A DNA stretch of 60,000 nt from Symsagittifera roscoffensis (Eukaryota > Xenacoelomorpha > Acoela > Convolutidae). Location of the stretch: positions 67,994,727 through 68,054,726 of the forward strand of contig NC_087063.1 in the NCBI RefSeq assembly GCF_963678635.1, read 5' to 3'. This document shows, in pieces, positions 35,576 to 43,783 of this stretch (positions within the stretch are counted from its first letter, which is position 1; each line of letters starts with the position of its first letter). Under the pieces are notes generated by a model that was not told the DNA's origin, made no database searches, and was given only the letters and a program-made list of their open reading frames with translations. The translations under genes and the position numbers were made by a program.

Positions 35576-37340
35576 CAGTGATTATTTTTCTTACGGCTTA
35601 AGTTAAACACAATTAAGCTTTTGTAAGCGTGAAGTATTTTTAGACCAAAAAACCCAAGCCGTTTTTTCCCGACGCTGACAAAATTTTTATCAATGTGTTG
35701 TAATGTCTCGAATGAGGACTGAATTTTAATATGATATATTACTCAGCCCAAACCAAAGATTTTTTGCTGCGTGGAAAACAAAGAAAAAAATTAAAACACA
35801 CTCGAATACAAAAATCCTCCACATTTTTCAATTGTTCGGAACAAAAAAAGAAAGAGCGTTACCTTTTTTAACGACGTCTGAAGATTGCTGGCTTTGGTTT
35901 TTTTCTTTCAATCAGACCGTAATTATTTGATTTAAAAGATTAACTGAAATCACCATAAATGTTAAAACGGTTGCCTGTGTTGAAGTCCGCGACTTAAGAA
36001 AAGAGCGGCCCGACCCAAAGTTGGCAATTCCCGACGCCAACTTCGGGCTCAACCTAATCTTGTTAGTTACAGATTGGCCGACCAAAATATGGTAATTGAA
36101 GACTGGCGCGACCGACAGAAAATGATGCAACCGGCGCGACTCAAAAATCGTCAGGACCGGCGCCAAGTAAGGTAATGGCGCGACCGGCGCGACTGAAAAA
36201 TTTCCATTCCTGGTCGGCTTGGCTGAGAAAAAACCGCTGCTACATGCACGACTTAGCAAAGTACCAAAAATATTTTTTATGTCAGACGGTAACCCCTTCC
36301 TTAAGTCGCGCCGTCGAGCTTTTCGTAAGTTGCGGCGTCAGTCTTTTCTTATTCAAGCCGTCACTATTGTCTTAAGTTGCACCGCCGTTATTTTCTTAAA
36401 TAGCGCCGTCAGCATTTTTTTTAGTCGGGCAGTTAGTTTTTTCTTAAGTCGCGGCGTCAGTCTTCCCTTAAGTCGCAGCGCCGTCAGCTTTTTCTAAAGT
36501 TGCGCTTCCAGAATATATTTTTTAGTAGTATCGTTGGTCTTTTCGTAATTCACGCCGTCATTTTTTCGTAAGTCGCGCCGTCAGTCTTTTTTTTTATGTT
36601 GCGCCGTCAGTTTTTCTCAAGTCGTGCTGTTGATCTTTTCGTAAATCGGGCTGTCAGTTTTTTCGTAAGTCGCGCCGTCAACTTTTTTGTAAGTGGTGTT
36701 GTCAGTCTTTTCTTAAGTCGAGCCGTCAAAATTTTTTGTAAGTCGTTTCGCTTAAATATTTCCGAAAGTATCGCCGCTAAAGTTTTTCTTGACTTGCGGC
36801 CTTTGTCTTTAGTAAGTCACTGCAAACGTTTCTTTAAGTCGTGTAGTCAGTTTTTATCGTAAACCTCGTCATTAGTTTTTTTCAGTCGCGCCGCTAAAGT
36901 TTTTTGTTCAGTGGCACGGGTCAGTTTTTTCTTAAGGTGCGCCGTCGGTCTTTTCGTAAGTCTCGCCGTCAGTTTTTTTTGTAAGTCGTGCTGTCAGTTT
37001 TTTCTAATTCGCGCCGATTAAATATTTTCTCAAGTATCGCAGCTAAAATTTTTCTTGACTCGCGGCATTTGTCTTTAGTAAATCACGGCATAACTTTTTT
37101 TAAGTCATGCAGTCAGTTTTTTTCCCGTAAACCTCGGCATCAGTCTTTTTTTTCTTCAGTTCTAAAGTTTTTTCTTCAGTGGCACCGCAGTCTTTTCCTA
37201 AGTCGCGCCGTCAGTTTTTTCAAGTCGCCTCGTCGATCTTTTCGCAAGTAACCCCGCTAGTCTTTTCTTAAATAGCGCGTTTTTCGTTTTCTAAAGTTGC
37301 GGTTGTAAAATTTTTTCCAATTTCGAGCCGCTGAAGTTTT
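35576..37340. repeat. Fold-back tandem unit III (internally deleted, with an expanded right arm)
   Basis: Third copy. It starts with the same agtgattattttt / gcgtgaag-tatttttagacc / ttttttcccgacgctgac landmarks as unit II. The gtccgcgacttaag landmark at about 35,983 is only about 973 bp from its counterpart in unit II, so about 480 bp of the middle is missing. The forward words occupy about 36,005-36,190. The complementary gtcgcgcc-type words then run for about 1 kb (36,300-37,330), more than twice as long as in units I and II, which suggests local expansion. Confidence 0.65.
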
Positions 37341-38090
37341 TTGTTATATAGCGCCGTCGTTATTACTAGGAAGCGGTCTCAATATTGGGATGTTTTTAAG
37401 CCAATCACATGGGATCCGAGTGCTTCATGAAAAGGTGAATTATTTTCAGATTGCCATGATTTAAGAAGACGAGTCTCAATAAGCAGTCGTTCTCAAATCC
37501 ACTGCTAGTTTCCAATGTCTGTGTCAAAAGGGCGAAGTTTCATTTCCCCATCTGAACAAGAAAGCTGGTCCCATGTCCAACAAGCTTCTCGCAGACACCA
37601 AGAAATTTTTCAAAACCAGGTTCAAAACCAGGTTCAAAACCAGGTTGATTGACAAGCTCAAGATCAAGATGTGTTGCAGGAAAGCGTCTAACAATCTACT
37701 TTTCACAGAAAAGAGGTCCTGTAGATTTTCAATACTCCAACAAGCACTCATGTATTCAAGCATCTTGGTAGGTTTCTTCTCCTCAAGTGAACTTCTGCAT
37801 ACTCCGTCCAAAATGCAGCTAAAGTGATGTCATTCTCTTTGGAGCCAACCTTCTCGCGGTTATCTGGCTTTTGTTTGTTTTCTCCAATTGCCCCTGCAGG
37901 AAGTCTGAAAAATGGGCAATCTGTGAAGGTGCTCCTATTTTGAACGAATCTTCCATGTTATTTAGTCTCGACGTCAGATATGACGTTTGATAATTGCCGC
38001 AAGCATGAGGGTACGTCATCGCCTCAGGAATGTCCCAGCCTCCACTGCGTTCAAATGATAGTTGAGGGGTCCCGCCATTCCCTTGGTAAG
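37341..38090. other. Unassigned region with a 12-bp triplet repeat
   Basis: The word ttcaaaaccagg is repeated three times in a row at 37,609-37,644. Minus-strand open frames at 37,524-37,811 and 37,819-38,163 look slightly protein-like (for example PHACGNYQTSYLTSRLNNM), but I cannot assign them. They could be the relic of a transposon-associated protein or chance. Confidence 0.35.
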
Positions 38091-38311
38091 AATAGCAGTA
38101 GTAGTATATGTGTGAGGCGATCGGGGGGGGGGGGGGTGGGTGATAATCTCCATGTATTAACATAGGCTATAGAGTATATATTCCCTATCTTAATACATAT
38201 GGTGATGACCGGATACTCTATAGCCTATGGTAATACATAGAGGCCATCACCCACCCCCTCCCCCACCCCTCCAGATCGCCTCAAACATATACTACTAGCA
38301 GTAGTGATTCC
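38091..38311. repeat. 220-bp fold-back palindrome with G-run/C-run arms
   Basis: The left arm (38,091-38,178) holds tagtatatgtgtgaggcgat, a run of 13 G, gtgggtgat, atgtatta and cataggctatagagtat. The right arm (38,213-38,311) is its inverted copy, with atactctatagcctatg, aatacat, atcacccacccc, atcgcctca and acatatactacta. The loop is about 34 bp. The arm with the pure G-run is matched by an interrupted C-rich run. It lies just 140 bp outside the left inverted repeat of the Polinton-like segment. MITE-like or fold-back; no target duplication determined. Confidence 0.8.
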
Positions 38312-38450
38312 CCGTTTCCAAAACCACAAACTTGTTGATAGGCTGCACATGGACTGATATTTGTCATGTATGTCTGGTCTGAACATGAACTGGCCTGCAG
38401 GATTAAAGATTTATAGACAAAGCACCTCATCAATCACCACCATCAAGATA

Positions 38451-38703
38451 TTGATCAGTAGTATTGTAATCCGCCATGTGTCCTTAGGGGGGGGGGGGTC
38501 TTTTCGACGGTAGGGGTCTATGGGGTCCTACCAAAAGTAGGGTCCAAAAGGACCCATCTTTTTTAAAGACCCCAAAGTACCCTGCCCGAAATAAAAAGAC
38601 CCCTCTCTTAGGACACCCGACAGACAAAATACTTTGGTATTTATTTTCGCGCGGTGGTTAAATTTAATCTCTTCCAAACTTTCCCACTGTTCAACTAAAT
38701 AAG
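38451..38703 (+). repeat. Left inverted repeat of the Polinton-like element
   Basis: Starts near ttgatcagtagtattgtaat, passes ccgccatgtgtccttag and a run of G, then tcttttcgacggtagggg, and ends inside at ctttcccac-ctaaataa. It is the reverse complement of 47,757-48,007 with few differences; the G-run length differs. Its outer side lies 140 bp from the palindrome at 38,091-38,311. Confidence 0.8.
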
Positions 38704-39379
38704 TTTGAGAACTCATTAAAAAACTGACCTGCTTGAGAAGGACGAAGGACGTGACAAATAATAAGATGGTAAGAAGGTAAGGAGGACTTGATAAATAATA
38801 GATATAGGTAACATATAAAAAATAAGAAAAAAATAAAATAAAAACGGAATGTTGACAGGAGTACGGATAGGAGAGCAGAGGAAGGGTTTACGGCCACATC
38901 CGCATGTAGTCTTCGGGATCCGACCAAGGGACATGAAGAATACTGACTAGACGCTCCATTTGAAATTTGAAGCGCCACTCAGTACTCTCGAATCCCGCAC
39001 CCAGAGACTAGCACAGCCAGAAATTTTCCATGCTCCCCACATCAACACTTACATATTCAAATATGCCCTCCTTTTTCTCAAATGCAACCTCAATGTAATG
39101 CAGCTTAAAATTCGTTGAAGTGGTGGCTGGGGTAAACTCTACCGTCACACCAAAGATATTTTTACCTTCATGGTCCAGGTCCATGGTCCAGGAGTTCCAG
39201 GTCCCACACAAGGCAAATCAATGGGTGACTCGTGGAGACCACCAAGGGGAATATCCATCTAGACACATGAAAATAGGTTGAAATTATTAGTTAGAAATCC
39301 TTTAAACTACAGTTCATTAATAAAGTCCCATTATCATCCATTTATAACGATTATAAACAGTCAAACATTTAATGTGAAA
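38704..39379. other. Inner flank of the left inverted repeat, no gene recognised
   Basis: Minus-strand open frames are present (38,691-38,978; 39,008-39,211), the latter with NIFGVTVEFTPATTSTNFK, but I recognise no family and both start at doubtful codons. The remainder is AT-rich. It may hold the promoter of the plus-strand cluster that begins at 39,380, although no TATA element can be defended. Confidence 0.4.
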
Positions 39380-39934
39380 ATGTCTTCTATAGAAGATAAA
39401 GACATGTTGATGAAAAACAAACTCAGCAAATTGAGTTTATTAGGAAATTGGCATACTGAAGATATTGATAGTGAACGATTAAAATTCTCTGTTTTTTCAA
39501 CTGGTTCTTGGTCAAAAAACATGCACATTCACAATCGTCATATAGTGTTTATTTTCGGTGGAAAGAAGTGGCAAATCATACATTCAAGGAATACGAGCAA
39601 AGTTATAAAGAACAATTTTGTTTGAGCGTGCTATTGCAAATAACCTGGTGCATTTTTGCGAAGCAGAAATATGGAAAAGCGACCGATCTATCAATTGTTA
39701 CTTATGAAAATGTTTTTGATTACTCGTATTTTGAGTCAATTCTGATTGAGAAAGGACTGGAAAGAAAAATTTGACTTTGTTTCAATAAACTTTCGAAATA
39801 CCGAAAACTACCCGTGGTTTACTTAAACATATATCAAAGAGATATAGGTGTGAATAAGTGGTATCTAGAAAGTTACTTTCATTTGCACTGGCTTAAAATT
39901 CAGCAGGTCGGAGAAGTGCTGGAAAAAAAATAAA
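39380..39934 (+). pseudogene. Unrecognised gene A of the Polinton-like cluster (frameshift and stop)
   Basis: An ATG at 39,380 opens MSSIEDKDMLMKNKLSKLS, followed by LLGNWHTEDIDSE. The frame then continues, after a one-base shift near 39,500-39,520, as HTFKEYEQSYKEQ, LLQITWCIFAK and TYENVFDYSYFESILIEKG. A TGA at 39,772-39,774 interrupts this second frame, which afterwards stays open to 39,934 with KLPVVYLNIYQRDIGVNKWY and HLHWLKIQQVGEVLEKK. Length if intact would be about 184 residues. I recognise no domain. The reading stays protein-like on both sides of each break, which is why they are taken as one gene. The next gene starts 3 bp after its stop. Confidence 0.5.
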
Positions 39935-39936
39935 AA

Positions 39937-40405
39937 ATGAAATTGGAAAAACGTAGAGTTACTTCAAAAGACTTGGAAACTATTCATGAAATTTTTATTA
40001 CTTTGAAAAAAACCTATCCGGAAAACACCAACCGTCGAAATTATTTCTTAGCTGCATGTTCACTGCTCTTCTTCTCAACTACTAATGTCATAAATTACGA
40101 TGTTGCTATCAAGTTGAGACCCTATGCGGGTCTGATCGGTATAGACAATTCTTCTTGGGATAAATATTTAAATGATTCGAATGCATGCTATTTTACACGA
40201 TGCCGCCGGTTTTGTCCGCGAAGTTTATAACACTGGTCCCACATACTGCTATGTTTTACCGCGGAAATGCAACAGTAGTCTGATTGGTCACTTGAGTGGA
40301 ATTACGTTTTGTTTGTATATCAAACTGAAAAAACCGAAACTCTACCATTTATTAGAACACATTTATAGTAAAAGAAATAGCTATAACAACTTCCGACTAC
40401 AGTGA
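39937..40405 (+). pseudogene. Unrecognised gene B of the Polinton-like cluster (one frameshift)
   Basis: An ATG at 39,937 opens MKLEKRRVTSKDLETIHEIF. The frame runs through RRNYFLAACSLLFFSTTN and IKLRPYAGLIGIDNSSWDKY. Near 40,175 the protein-like reading passes to the neighbouring frame as MHAILHDAAGFVREVYNTG, TYCYVLP and LIGHLSGITFCLYI, ending at the TGA 40,403-40,405. Intact length would be about 155 residues. The HDAAG...GHLSG pattern looks like a conserved domain of transposon-borne proteins in invertebrates, from memory, but I cannot name it. There are no predicted membrane segments beyond one hydrophobic patch (FLAACSLLFFS). Confidence 0.5.
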
Positions 40406-40872
40406 TTCTCTAATTTCTCCACCTCCAGTTAGTTTCAATTCCCTTCCAAAATCTAAACAAAAAGCCTACAACTGGCTGACAAATTATTTGCACGGACTTC
40501 ATTGGGATAGCGGTGATTATTTATACCTGAATTTGAACCAAATTACTCAAAGTTTTGTCTTAAGAAACCCCAATGCTGTATTCTACGCCAAAGGAAAAAA
40601 AGCTGATTTTTTATCCCAAATACTTAGACCGCAAAGTTGTGAATCTTGACGATTTGGGCTTTCCACGAGTCGAACAATTATATTTCAAGAATTTTGTGAA
40701 TTGTAACAAACACCTACCGCACCATAACTCTAAAAATCATTGTGCATTAAAAAAGTCGAAAGCGTTCTATGATTGGTTGAAAAATGAGTGTCAACAACGA
40801 GCGTCAGGGGAAAGTGGAGACATACATACCTCCAAATTCAGTTCTTTGTGCTTGGATGACACCAGAAAGTAA
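40406..40872 (+). pseudogene. Unrecognised gene C of the Polinton-like cluster (one frameshift)
   Basis: Open reading without a clear ATG begins about 40,400 with DSLISPPPVSFNSLPKSK, then AYNWLTNYLHGLHWDSGDYL and FVLRNPNAVFYAKGKKADFL. Near 40,620-40,630 the sense passes to the frame of 40,573-40,872 with DRKVVNLDDLGFPRVEQLYF, CNKHLPHHN, HCALKKSKAFYDWLKNE. The second part has a C...H.HH...C arrangement that could bind zinc. It resembles, from memory, an unnamed recurrent family of short transposon-associated proteins. No catalytic role can be assigned. It may be a continuation of gene B or a spliced exon. Confidence 0.45.
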
Positions 40873-41128
40873 CATAAAGATTTCATTGACCAGGATTGAA
40901 CGCATTAATTGTAGAGGCCAAGTAGTTCAACGAAAAGAACAAGTTACACTTTCTGAAGAAGAGTTGTGCACTTTGAGGAGTTTCTTCCCCGTGATTGACC
41001 AATTCATCTACTTTCAACGATTCAAATACATCAGTAATGTTACCCAGCAAGCGCGGTCTTTTTCTTCCCAAGCTAGTCTTAGTACCCAAACGTCAACCAG
41101 TTGTTCAAATGGGTCTAACCAGCAGTGA
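40784..41128 (+). CDS. Unrecognised gene D of the Polinton-like cluster
   Basis: Open for 114 codons. The ATG at 40,784 lies inside the tail of gene C in another frame, so the true start may be later or provided by splicing. The middle, ISLTRIERINCRGQVVQRKE followed by QVTLSEEELCTLRSFFP, is compact and basic and could be a small nucleic-acid-binding domain; similarity to PC4/p15-type domains was considered but not shown. The last 30 residues are S/T/Q-rich. Its 3' end overlaps gene E. Confidence 0.4.
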   Translation: MSVNNERQGKVETYIPPNSVLCAWMTPESNIKISLTRIERINCRGQVVQRKEQVTLSEEELCTLRSFFPVIDQFIYFQRFKYISNVTQQARSFSSQASLSTQTSTSCSNGSNQQ

Positions 41129-41285
41129 ACTACCCAATGAAATTCAAAAATTAATAAGAGAAGATTCTGTGAAGAAAATTGTGTATCATGCTAAAACTGA
41201 TCATGTCCCAGCCAATTATATTTTGGAAATGCACTATGATTTTGATGATGATAATAAACCGAGTGTCTATACAGGTTATACATGA
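41037..41285 (+). CDS. Unrecognised gene E of the Polinton-like cluster
   Basis: An ATG at 41,037 opens MLPSKRGLFLPKLVLVPKRQ, 82 codons in all, overlapping gene D in a different frame. The C-terminal part is acidic (MHYDFDDDNKPSVYTGYT). The last codons contain a possible splice donor, acag|gttata at 41,274/41,275. Splicing to the AG ending at 41,365 would keep the frame open and fuse this protein to the membrane protein that follows. That is inference: two nearer AGs give an immediate stop. Confidence 0.4.
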   Translation: MLPSKRGLFLPKLVLVPKRQPVVQMGLTSSELPNEIQKLIREDSVKKIVYHAKTDHVPANYILEMHYDFDDDNKPSVYTGYT

Positions 41286-41391
41286 TATGAAATTTATTAA
41301 TGTTCAGATGCTTAATTAATTTTTTTATATATGTATATATATTTTTCAATCTGCAAGTTCGAGAGTGAGACAAAGTGGTAGGGAAATTGAA

Positions 41392-41610
41392 ATGAAAGAC
41401 ACAGTAGTTGACGAGACTGATGGAACTATAGTTACCGATTTTGTGTATGACAAAAATCATATGGAAAAAAAATCATGGAAATTTTGCAATAACGTGACTG
41501 TACCACGGTCTGAAGTAGTTTTCATGTCACAATTAGTGTTAATTCTGATTTTATTGGCTTTTTGTATCTTTAAACTTTCATTAACGCAGTTACCAAATCC
41601 AAGAATATGA
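41392..41610 (+). CDS. Small single-pass membrane protein next to the ATPase
   Basis: An ATG at 41,392 gives 72 residues. The N-terminal half is polar and acidic (MKDTVVDETDG). The C-terminal half has a short motif, FCNNVTVPRSEVVF, followed by a strongly hydrophobic helix (SQLVLILILLAFCIFKLSL) and a short tail. A small membrane protein just upstream of the packaging ATPase is common in Polinton-like elements, from memory, and could be virion-associated; the role is inference. The frame is open upstream to a GTG at 41,365, so an extended or spliced N-terminus (with gene E) is possible. Confidence 0.55.
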   Translation: MKDTVVDETDGTIVTDFVYDKNHMEKKSWKFCNNVTVPRSEVVFMSQLVLILILLAFCIFKLSLTQLPNPRI

Positions 41611-41648
41611 ATAAAGTTATTGATACATCTACGAGACTTTTTTTTTAG

Positions 41649-42210
41649 CCATCGTGGGCCCCTCGGGTTCTGGAAAAACAGAGCTGATATTCAAATTGTT
41701 GAAAGGAAAAACATTTTATCCCAAATTTCAAAGAGCCCTGTACTTTAACAAAGAGATTCAGCCTCTTTATAGTGAAAAATCCAATACCCACAGCATTGAT
41801 CTAACTTTCATAAAATTCAATGGCTTTGGCAGTTTGCGAAACCTTGAAAACATTCTTCTAGTTTTTGATGATTCATGCGAAGAAATCTATAATGATAAAG
41901 ACTTTCTCAAACTTGCAACAGCAGGAAGACNNNNNNNNNNNNNNNNNNNNNNNNNNNNNNNNNNNNNNNNNNNNNNNNNNNNNNNNNNNNNNNNNNNNNN
42001 NNNNNNNNNNNNNNNNNNNNNNNNNNNNNNNNNNNNNNNNNNNNNNNNNNNNNNNNNNNNNNNNNNNNNNNNNNNNNNNNNNNNNNNNNNNNNNNNNNNN
42101 NNNNNNNNNNNNNNNNNNNNNNNNNNNNNNTTGACTTGATTGGTGGGTTACCATTTTGGTTGAAACAAAAAAACTTGGCAAAAAAATTCAAATATATTTT
42201 CAATATTTAG
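41649..42210 (+). CDS. FtsK/HerA-type packaging ATPase, partial (interrupted by an assembly gap)
   Basis: The reading IVGPSGSGKTELIFKLLKGK holds a clear Walker A (GPSGSGKT). It is followed by FYPKFQRALYFNKEIQPLY and, 70 codons on, a Walker B-like strand, NILLVFDDSCEEIYND, then FLKLATAGR. This is the pattern of the packaging ATPases of Polintons, adintoviruses and virophages. No ATG precedes the P-loop at the expected place. Instead the sequence ttttttttag directly before codon 1 (41,639-41,648) looks like a splice acceptor, so the start is probably in an upstream exon. The 200-N gap removes the middle. A frame after the gap (LIGGLPFWLKQKNLAKKF, stop at 42,208-42,210) may be its C-terminus. 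Confidence 0.75.
41931..42130. other. Assembly gap (200 N)
   Basis: Exactly 200 N, the conventional length for a gap of unknown size. It falls within the ATPase gene, so the distance between the two sides is not known. Open frames reported across the N run are meaningless. Confidence 0.99.
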
Positions 42211-42245
42211 TCAAGTTGACTAAACAGGGAAGTTGATAATAGCAG

Positions 42246-42285
42246 TTTACCTAAAGTGTGTTAACATTCACACACTTTAGGTAAA
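42246..42285. terminator. Perfect 16-bp-stem hairpin between the ATPase and polymerase genes
   Basis: The arm tttacctaaagtgtgt (42,246-42,261) and the arm acacactttaggtaaa (42,270-42,285) are exact reverse complements around an 8-nt loop. It lies 36 bp after the stop of the frame downstream of the gap and about 340 bp before the polymerase ATG. Hairpins at gene ends serve as transcript 3'-end signals in some large DNA viruses. That role here is inference; it could equally be a recombination or replication structure. Confidence 0.6.
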
Positions 42286-42624
42286 AGAAATAACAATCCC
42301 GGAATGATCCCTTCATGGAAATGTCAGCTACTCTAACCACAAGTATTTATATTGTTTAATACAGTTGAGCCATTTACCCAAAATCGAATTGACAGTCATT
42401 TCATAAAACCATATAAAGCCCCAAACTACAACCACTTCAAAGCCACTGTTGATTTTATGCTTCACCCACGTAATTGAGTTTAAATAATTGAGTCTTGATC
42501 GAAATTTTGTTTTTGAAAACCTTTTCACTTCTCGCTTTTGCTTTGTCAAAATCAGCTTTGGTAAAACTTGAAAAATTTCTTGAAAAGAATTCTTCTTTCC
42601 TGAACACTCAATCTTGAACCAGCA
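42286..42624. other. Upstream region of the polymerase gene
   Basis: AT-rich, with no plus-strand gene. A minus-strand frame (42,328-42,549) begins at TTG and is not recognised. The region should contain the polymerase promoter, but no element can be defended by eye. Confidence 0.4.
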
Positions 42625-42660
42625 ATGCCTAACTCAAGTGGAAAACAGACACCAGTCATT

Positions 42661-42912
42661 TGTTCGCCCTGCTCGAAAGTCTTTAGTTCACCAAGGAACT
42701 TGAGACGACATGAACAAAATATCCATAAGATATTCGCAGCCCCACCGCCACCAACTAAATGTGACGAATGTCGAGAATCCTTCAGCTCGCTGGCGGAAGC
42801 TAGGGAGCATGTCGAGCTAGCTCACAACGTCTCAACTGATAGTCTTTGTATCTACTGTCATACAATCTTCCTCTCGGTTGAGAAGTTCCGGCAACATATG
42901 TCGAAAAACCAT
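42661..42912 (+). other. Three C2H2 zinc fingers at the N-terminus of the polymerase
   Basis: Each finger has exact CX2CX12HX4H spacing: C13-C16-H29-H34 (CSPC...RRHEQNIH), C46-C49-H62-H67 (CDEC...REHVELAH) and C75-C78-H91-H96 (CIYC...RQHMSKNH). All ligands are intact. They precede the first region shared with other protein-primed polymerases, so they are an added DNA-, RNA- or protein-binding module; the function is inference. Confidence 0.85.
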
Positions 42913-43685
42913 CAACTACCCATTTGGACTCCCGGAAATGTGGTGGGAACATCAACTGCTCCAACTGAATCTGCGTTTAGGAGAAAGTTAAGACGATACG
43001 AGTTGAGCGTTAGGGTGGATGAATTGAATCTGATGAATGTAATCATGCGAAACAAAGAGGAAATTGATGCGTTGATAGACGAAAGAGTGCAGGAGGGACC
43101 CTGTAAATTTCAACTGCATGTGGACGTGAGTATGATAAAGTTCTCGAGCGATACAAACGAAACTGGTGACGGGGAGTTGCGCCACGAGAAGACAATGTTA
43201 TATCTGAATTCTAAGATGATCAATGTCTTCTTCAACGGAATCGAGAAAGAGACATATTTGGAATTGATTGAGCATATGGTCAATGCCATCAACACGTTCG
43301 CTTCTCACGGTAACGGTTGGATTGTGGAGCGCATTGAAAAGCTGGCTGTAAGTTTTGCAGCATTTTCTCCTATCCGTGCTGGCTCATACATTGACCTTCC
43401 CAATTCATTGAAACCGGTGAAACAGAGTTTCACTAACATTAAAACGAGAAACGATCAGAAGTGCTTTCTATACTGCTTTGTGGCCGCGTACCATGATCGA
43501 TATTCAGAGACCACAACTGCTCTTTATCCTGCTGCCCAAAGCTACCAACATCGAAACAAACTGAAAAATTACAAGCTCTCCCAAGAACATGTTCTGAAAA
43601 TTGAAGGCTGGTACGAGGTGCCAATGGGACTATATGATATTGACCGATTTGAACAACTTAACAACTGTCATGTCAATGTATTCCG

Positions 43686-43783
43686 GTGAGCATTGATTTT
43701 TTTTGACAAAACATTTGTTTAATCATGTATAACACATTATGTTCATCCAGAAACCCGAGCACTCAATTGTTTGTTTTCATTAG
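43686..43783 (+). other. Intron 1 of the polymerase gene (98 bp, GT-AG)
   Basis: Donor ttccg|gtgagc and acceptor tttcattag|gtacaaag. Removing 98 bp joins NCHVNVFR to YKEGELLPLRVS in frame, which restores the expected order of the polymerase N-terminal region. Unspliced, the frame meets the TGA of the donor (gGTGAgc) at once. Confidence 0.85.

Noticed and set aside
35187-37251. Hydrophobic open frames with SRAVSFFVSRAV-like octapeptide repeats
   Set aside because: They are translations of the roughly 24-bp gtcgcgcc word repeat in the fold-back units. Frames exist on both strands and in several phases at once.
38528-38716. Minus-strand open frame in the left inverted repeat
   Set aside because: It lies wholly in the repeat, starts inside it and is disrupted by indels in the right copies.
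41865-42203. Open frames across the N run
   Set aside because: Most of their length is N; only the flanking ATPase sense is meaningful.
42328-42549. Minus-strand gene of 73 codons upstream of the polymerase
   Set aside because: It starts at TTG, has no recognisable motif and is opposite to all other genes of the element.
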